Shown piece by piece: positions 63,930 to 64,000 of a DNA stretch of 64,000 bases. The DNA comes from Candidatus Accumulibacter sp. ACC003 (GTDB taxonomy: Bacteria; Pseudomonadota; Gammaproteobacteria; Burkholderiales; Rhodocyclaceae): NCBI RefSeq assembly GCF_907163085.1, contig NZ_CAJQTX010000011.1, positions 62,001-126,000 on the forward strand. Direction: 5' to 3'. How positions within the stretch are numbered: the stretch's first letter is position 1; each line of letters starts with the position of its first letter. Below the pieces are notes generated by a model, which was given only the letters and a program-made list of their open reading frames with translations, was not told the origin of the DNA and did no database searches. A program made the translations under genes and the position numbers.

Positions 63930-64000
63930 ATGCGGCGCATGGACACGGGTGCGGACATCATTGGCGGAGGATCGGCGGCAAGTCACCGCCAAGTGGCGCC
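63930..64000 (+). CDS. Start of a possible IS66-type transposase accessory protein (partial)
   Basis: ATG at 63930 or 63939 opens a frame (MDTGADIIGGGSAASHRQVA) that runs off the window. It lies about 110 bp inside the GTAAG end, the expected place for the first IS66 gene (TnpA, HTH). Too short for a firm call. Confidence 0.35.
   Translation, partial: MRRMDTGADIIGGGSAASHRQVA

Overview
The window is 64 kb of GC-rich bacterial chromosome. Gene content and order point to a betaproteobacterium, most likely a Rhodocyclales member close to Candidatus Accumulibacter or Dechloromonas. The orders rplM-rpsI-argC-erpA and hda-HAD-pcnB-folK divergent from purM, together with Coq7, NhaD and a sigma-54 activator next to a NifX-like gene, fit that group. 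The taxonomic call is inference from gene order and protein similarity.

Positions 1-47.6 kb are mostly ordinary chromosome. From left to right it holds a sigma-54-controlled NifX-like/hydrolase pair with its activator; the antiporter nhaD; an IS630 copy inserted in a dispersed repeat; an acyltransferase; a lower-GC stretch with a DUF2254 membrane protein and small genes; a metallophosphoesterase; a sirtuin/radical SAM pair; a Kef-type antiporter; an NlpC/P60 lipoprotein; a GabD-like dehydrogenase; and a dienelactone hydrolase. Then come folK-pcnB-HAD-hda, purM, an RND efflux pair, a two-RCK potassium channel, and erpA, argC, rpsI and rplM. After those lie an unannotated small-RNA candidate, an OsmC protein, an IS91-type element with a tyrosine recombinase, coq7, rppH, proS, a lytic transglycosylase, ffh, a CcsA-like protein, a few small enzymes and a tRNA-Ser(GGA).

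Right after the tRNA-Ser the sequence becomes accessory DNA to the end of the window. There is a conjugative-element-like gene and then a multi-gene transposon: a zinc-finger protein with C-terminal repeats, a ParB-like protein, a 66-aa protein, a TniB/ExeA-type ATPase, a DDE transposase and a Zn-ribbon protein. The DDE gene is split by a 2,376-bp IS with 5-bp AACTT target duplications, and that IS is itself split by an IS630 copy at a TA. To the right are a 3,101-bp IS21-family element carrying a passenger gene (7-bp CCCTGAC duplication), a DUF4338 (DruA-like) gene, a second copy of the 2,376-bp IS, and what looks like the start of an IS66-type element. Because second copies or the interrupted reading frame are present, most of these insertions can be reversed on paper to the base.

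Points that go beyond standard annotation: (1) a candidate ~97-nt sRNA at 34512-34608 on the minus strand, with promoter, operator-like dyad, CCUCC-rich body and terminator; (2) a perfect 27 x 9-bp minisatellite after purM and a related 6 x 9-bp array after folK; (3) a 165-bp fold-back upstream of the RND operon; (4) a possible programmed -1 frameshift in the IS91-associated recombinase; (5) the ParB-containing transposon; (6) a sigma-54 promoter with a palindromic upstream site that explains the first three genes.
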